A stretch of DNA of 6,722 nucleotides, taken from contig CAMYJP010000153.1 in assembly GCA_947258675.1 (NCBI GenBank), positions 1-6,722 on the forward strand. The letters are read 5' to 3'. This DNA is from an uncultured Desulfobulbaceae bacterium (GTDB lineage: Bacteria > Desulfobacterota > Desulfobulbia > Desulfobulbales > BM004). The notes beneath the pieces were generated by a model. The model was not told the origin of the DNA, made no database searches, and saw only the letters and a list, made by a program, of their open reading frames with translations. The translations under genes and the position numbers were made by a program. This document shows, one piece after another, positions 5,501 through 6,722 of the stretch; position 1 is the stretch's first letter; each line of letters starts with the position of its first letter.

Positions 5501-6722
5501 ATGAAAATTTTACTATTTGCTTTTGCAATTATAGGTTTCCTTTGCAGTCAGATAAGCGGACAAACCCTGCCGGTGTTTACACATCATAAACTACGTTGCT
5601 TGTTGTAGCAGGAATTCAGGGTGATGAACCCGGAGGTTTTAACGCTGCCAGTCTCCTTGCTACTCAGTACAAAATTACGAAAGGCAATGTCTGGATTGTA
5701 CCTAATCTAAATTTCATAAGCATAATTAGAAGGTCCAGAGGTGTGTATGGTGATCTGAACCGTAAATTCGCCAGTATCAAAAATATCGATCCTGAATACA
5801 ACACCATTCGTAGAATTAAATCCATTATCCTGGATGATCAGGTTGACCTTGTATTAAACCTTCATGATGGTTCAGGTTTTTTCAGAGAAAATTATACTGA
5901 TAAACTTCATAATCCTTATCGCTGGGGACAATCCATAATCATTGATCAGGAAATTCTAAATAATAATACTTTTGGTAACCTCATCGACATCGCCAGAAAA
6001 GTGGCCCAAGGGGTAAATAAAAATCTATATTCAAATGAACACACAATCAATATTAAGAATACCAAAACCAGTGAAGGCGATGTAGAAATGGCGAAAACGC
6101 TTACCTATTTTGCATGTCGCCATCTTAAACCTGCTTTTGGACTTGAAGCATCCAAATCCTTGCCGGTTGAGCAACGGGTTTTTTACCATATCAACCTGCT
6201 GGAAAATTTTATGGATACTCTTGGTATTGAATATGAAAGGCAATTTGACCTCTCTTTAATAGGGGTCAATGAGGCTATGAACAATAATATTAAAATTGCT
6301 TTTTTTGACAGCAAGATTGTTTTGGATCTTGAAAATGCCAGAAAGCGCTTGAGCTATATTCCACTGAAGAGAAATGCTGATATTGATTTTACACCCAGCA
6401 ACCCATTGTTAGCTGTTATTGATTCAGGTAAGAATTATCAAGTATATTATGGTAATCGACTGCTTACCAACCTTCATCCAGAATATTTTGCCTTTGACAT
6501 GGATTTAGCTTCAATCGACATGGATATTGACGGCCAAAAGCAAGAGGTCAGTATGGGAGATATTGTTGATGTGAACAGAACATTTAAAATAGAACCGATA
6601 AAAGGATACAGAGTAAATGTCATTGGTTATAAAAAATCAGGGACTCGCAATGAAGCGGGAATAGCTATAGATAAGGATGAAATTCTTAAAAGATTTTCCG
6701 TGGATAAAACCGGCCAGGTCTT
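5501..6722 (+). CDS. M99-family carboxypeptidase (Csd4/Pgp1-like), frameshifted near the N-terminus and cut by the window edge
   Basis: A periplasmic metallo-carboxypeptidase of the Csd4/Pgp1 type, which removes the third residue from peptidoglycan tripeptide stems and controls helical cell shape in Helicobacter and Campylobacter. The ATG at 5501 begins a signal peptide (MKILLFAFAIIGFLCSQISG) but that frame stops at TAG 5606-5608. The conserved protein continues in the -1 frame from about 5590 (TTLLVVAGIQGDEPGGFNAA) and is open to the edge. Zinc ligands are Q (codon 5617) and E (5626) in GIQGDE plus H (5863) in LNLHDG; the catalytic E is in FGLEAS (6145). Spacings Q-H 82 and H-E 94 equal my recollection of Csd4 Q46, H128, E222. 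Further family motifs are VPNLNFISIIRRSRG and DLNRKFA. About 407 codons are visible against roughly 440-460 in the family, so the C-terminus lies just outside. The frame break is a mutation or a sequencing error; the shift lies between 5590 and 5605. No Shine-Dalgarno is evident, consistent with coupling to the M15 gene. Confidence 0.85.

Noticed and set aside
5588..5608. Programmed -1 ribosomal frameshift in the M99 gene
   Set aside because: The direction is right, but no X XXY YYZ slippery heptamer is present in the permitted 15-nt interval, and the family is not known to use recoding. An indel is simpler.
6031..6243. Minus-strand open frame of 70 codons
   Set aside because: Antisense of the M99 catalytic domain; no recognisable features.

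Overview
The window is AT-rich (by eye, high 30s percent GC) and carries chromosomal genes of a Gram-negative bacterium. The clues are a Tat-type exported peptidase, a periplasmic peptidoglycan-trimming peptidase, and a hybrid histidine kinase whose H-box resembles the large kinase families of Desulfobacterota/Desulfobacterales. That lineage is an inference from protein style only. No phage, transposase, CRISPR array, tRNA or rRNA was seen.

Layout. (1) Positions 1-404, minus strand: the 5' part of an Lrp/AsnC-family regulator with its own good promoter and Shine-Dalgarno. It runs at about 145-180 into unrelated, more GC-rich sequence (about 51% GC over 1-150). In another frame that sequence reads as a piece of a membrane protein resembling proton-conducting antiporter subunits (NuoL/M or Mrp type). 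The regulator has lost its ligand-binding half, so this edge is a rearrangement or an assembly chimera. (2) 498-1697, minus: a UMF1 (Atg22-like) MFS transporter that ends about one transmembrane helix early. (3) 1698-2016: a divergent intergenic region with a candidate promoter for the next gene. (4) 2017-4485, plus: an 822-residue membrane hybrid histidine kinase (periplasmic sensor, HAMP, coiled coil, PAS, HisKA, HATPase, receiver) with no partner regulator in view. (5) 4486-4649: an intergenic region with an AT palindrome, three helically phased TTGCAT repeats and a TATAAT box. (6) 4650-5498, plus: a Tat-exported M15/VanY-like zinc peptidase. (7) 5501-6722, plus: an M99-family (Csd4/Pgp1-like) carboxypeptidase starting 2 nt later, with a frameshift near its N-terminus and its 3' end beyond the window.

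Genes 6 and 7 form a tightly coupled cassette for trimming peptidoglycan stem peptides in the periplasm. In Helicobacter and Campylobacter, M99 enzymes cut tripeptide to dipeptide stems and set cell curvature. Here the M15 enzyme probably makes or supplies the shorter peptides. The M99 zinc and catalytic residues (Q, E, H, E) keep the spacing known from Csd4, so the protein family is secure even though the reading frame is broken. The kinase lies upstream on the same strand, but nothing in the sequence shows that it controls the cassette.
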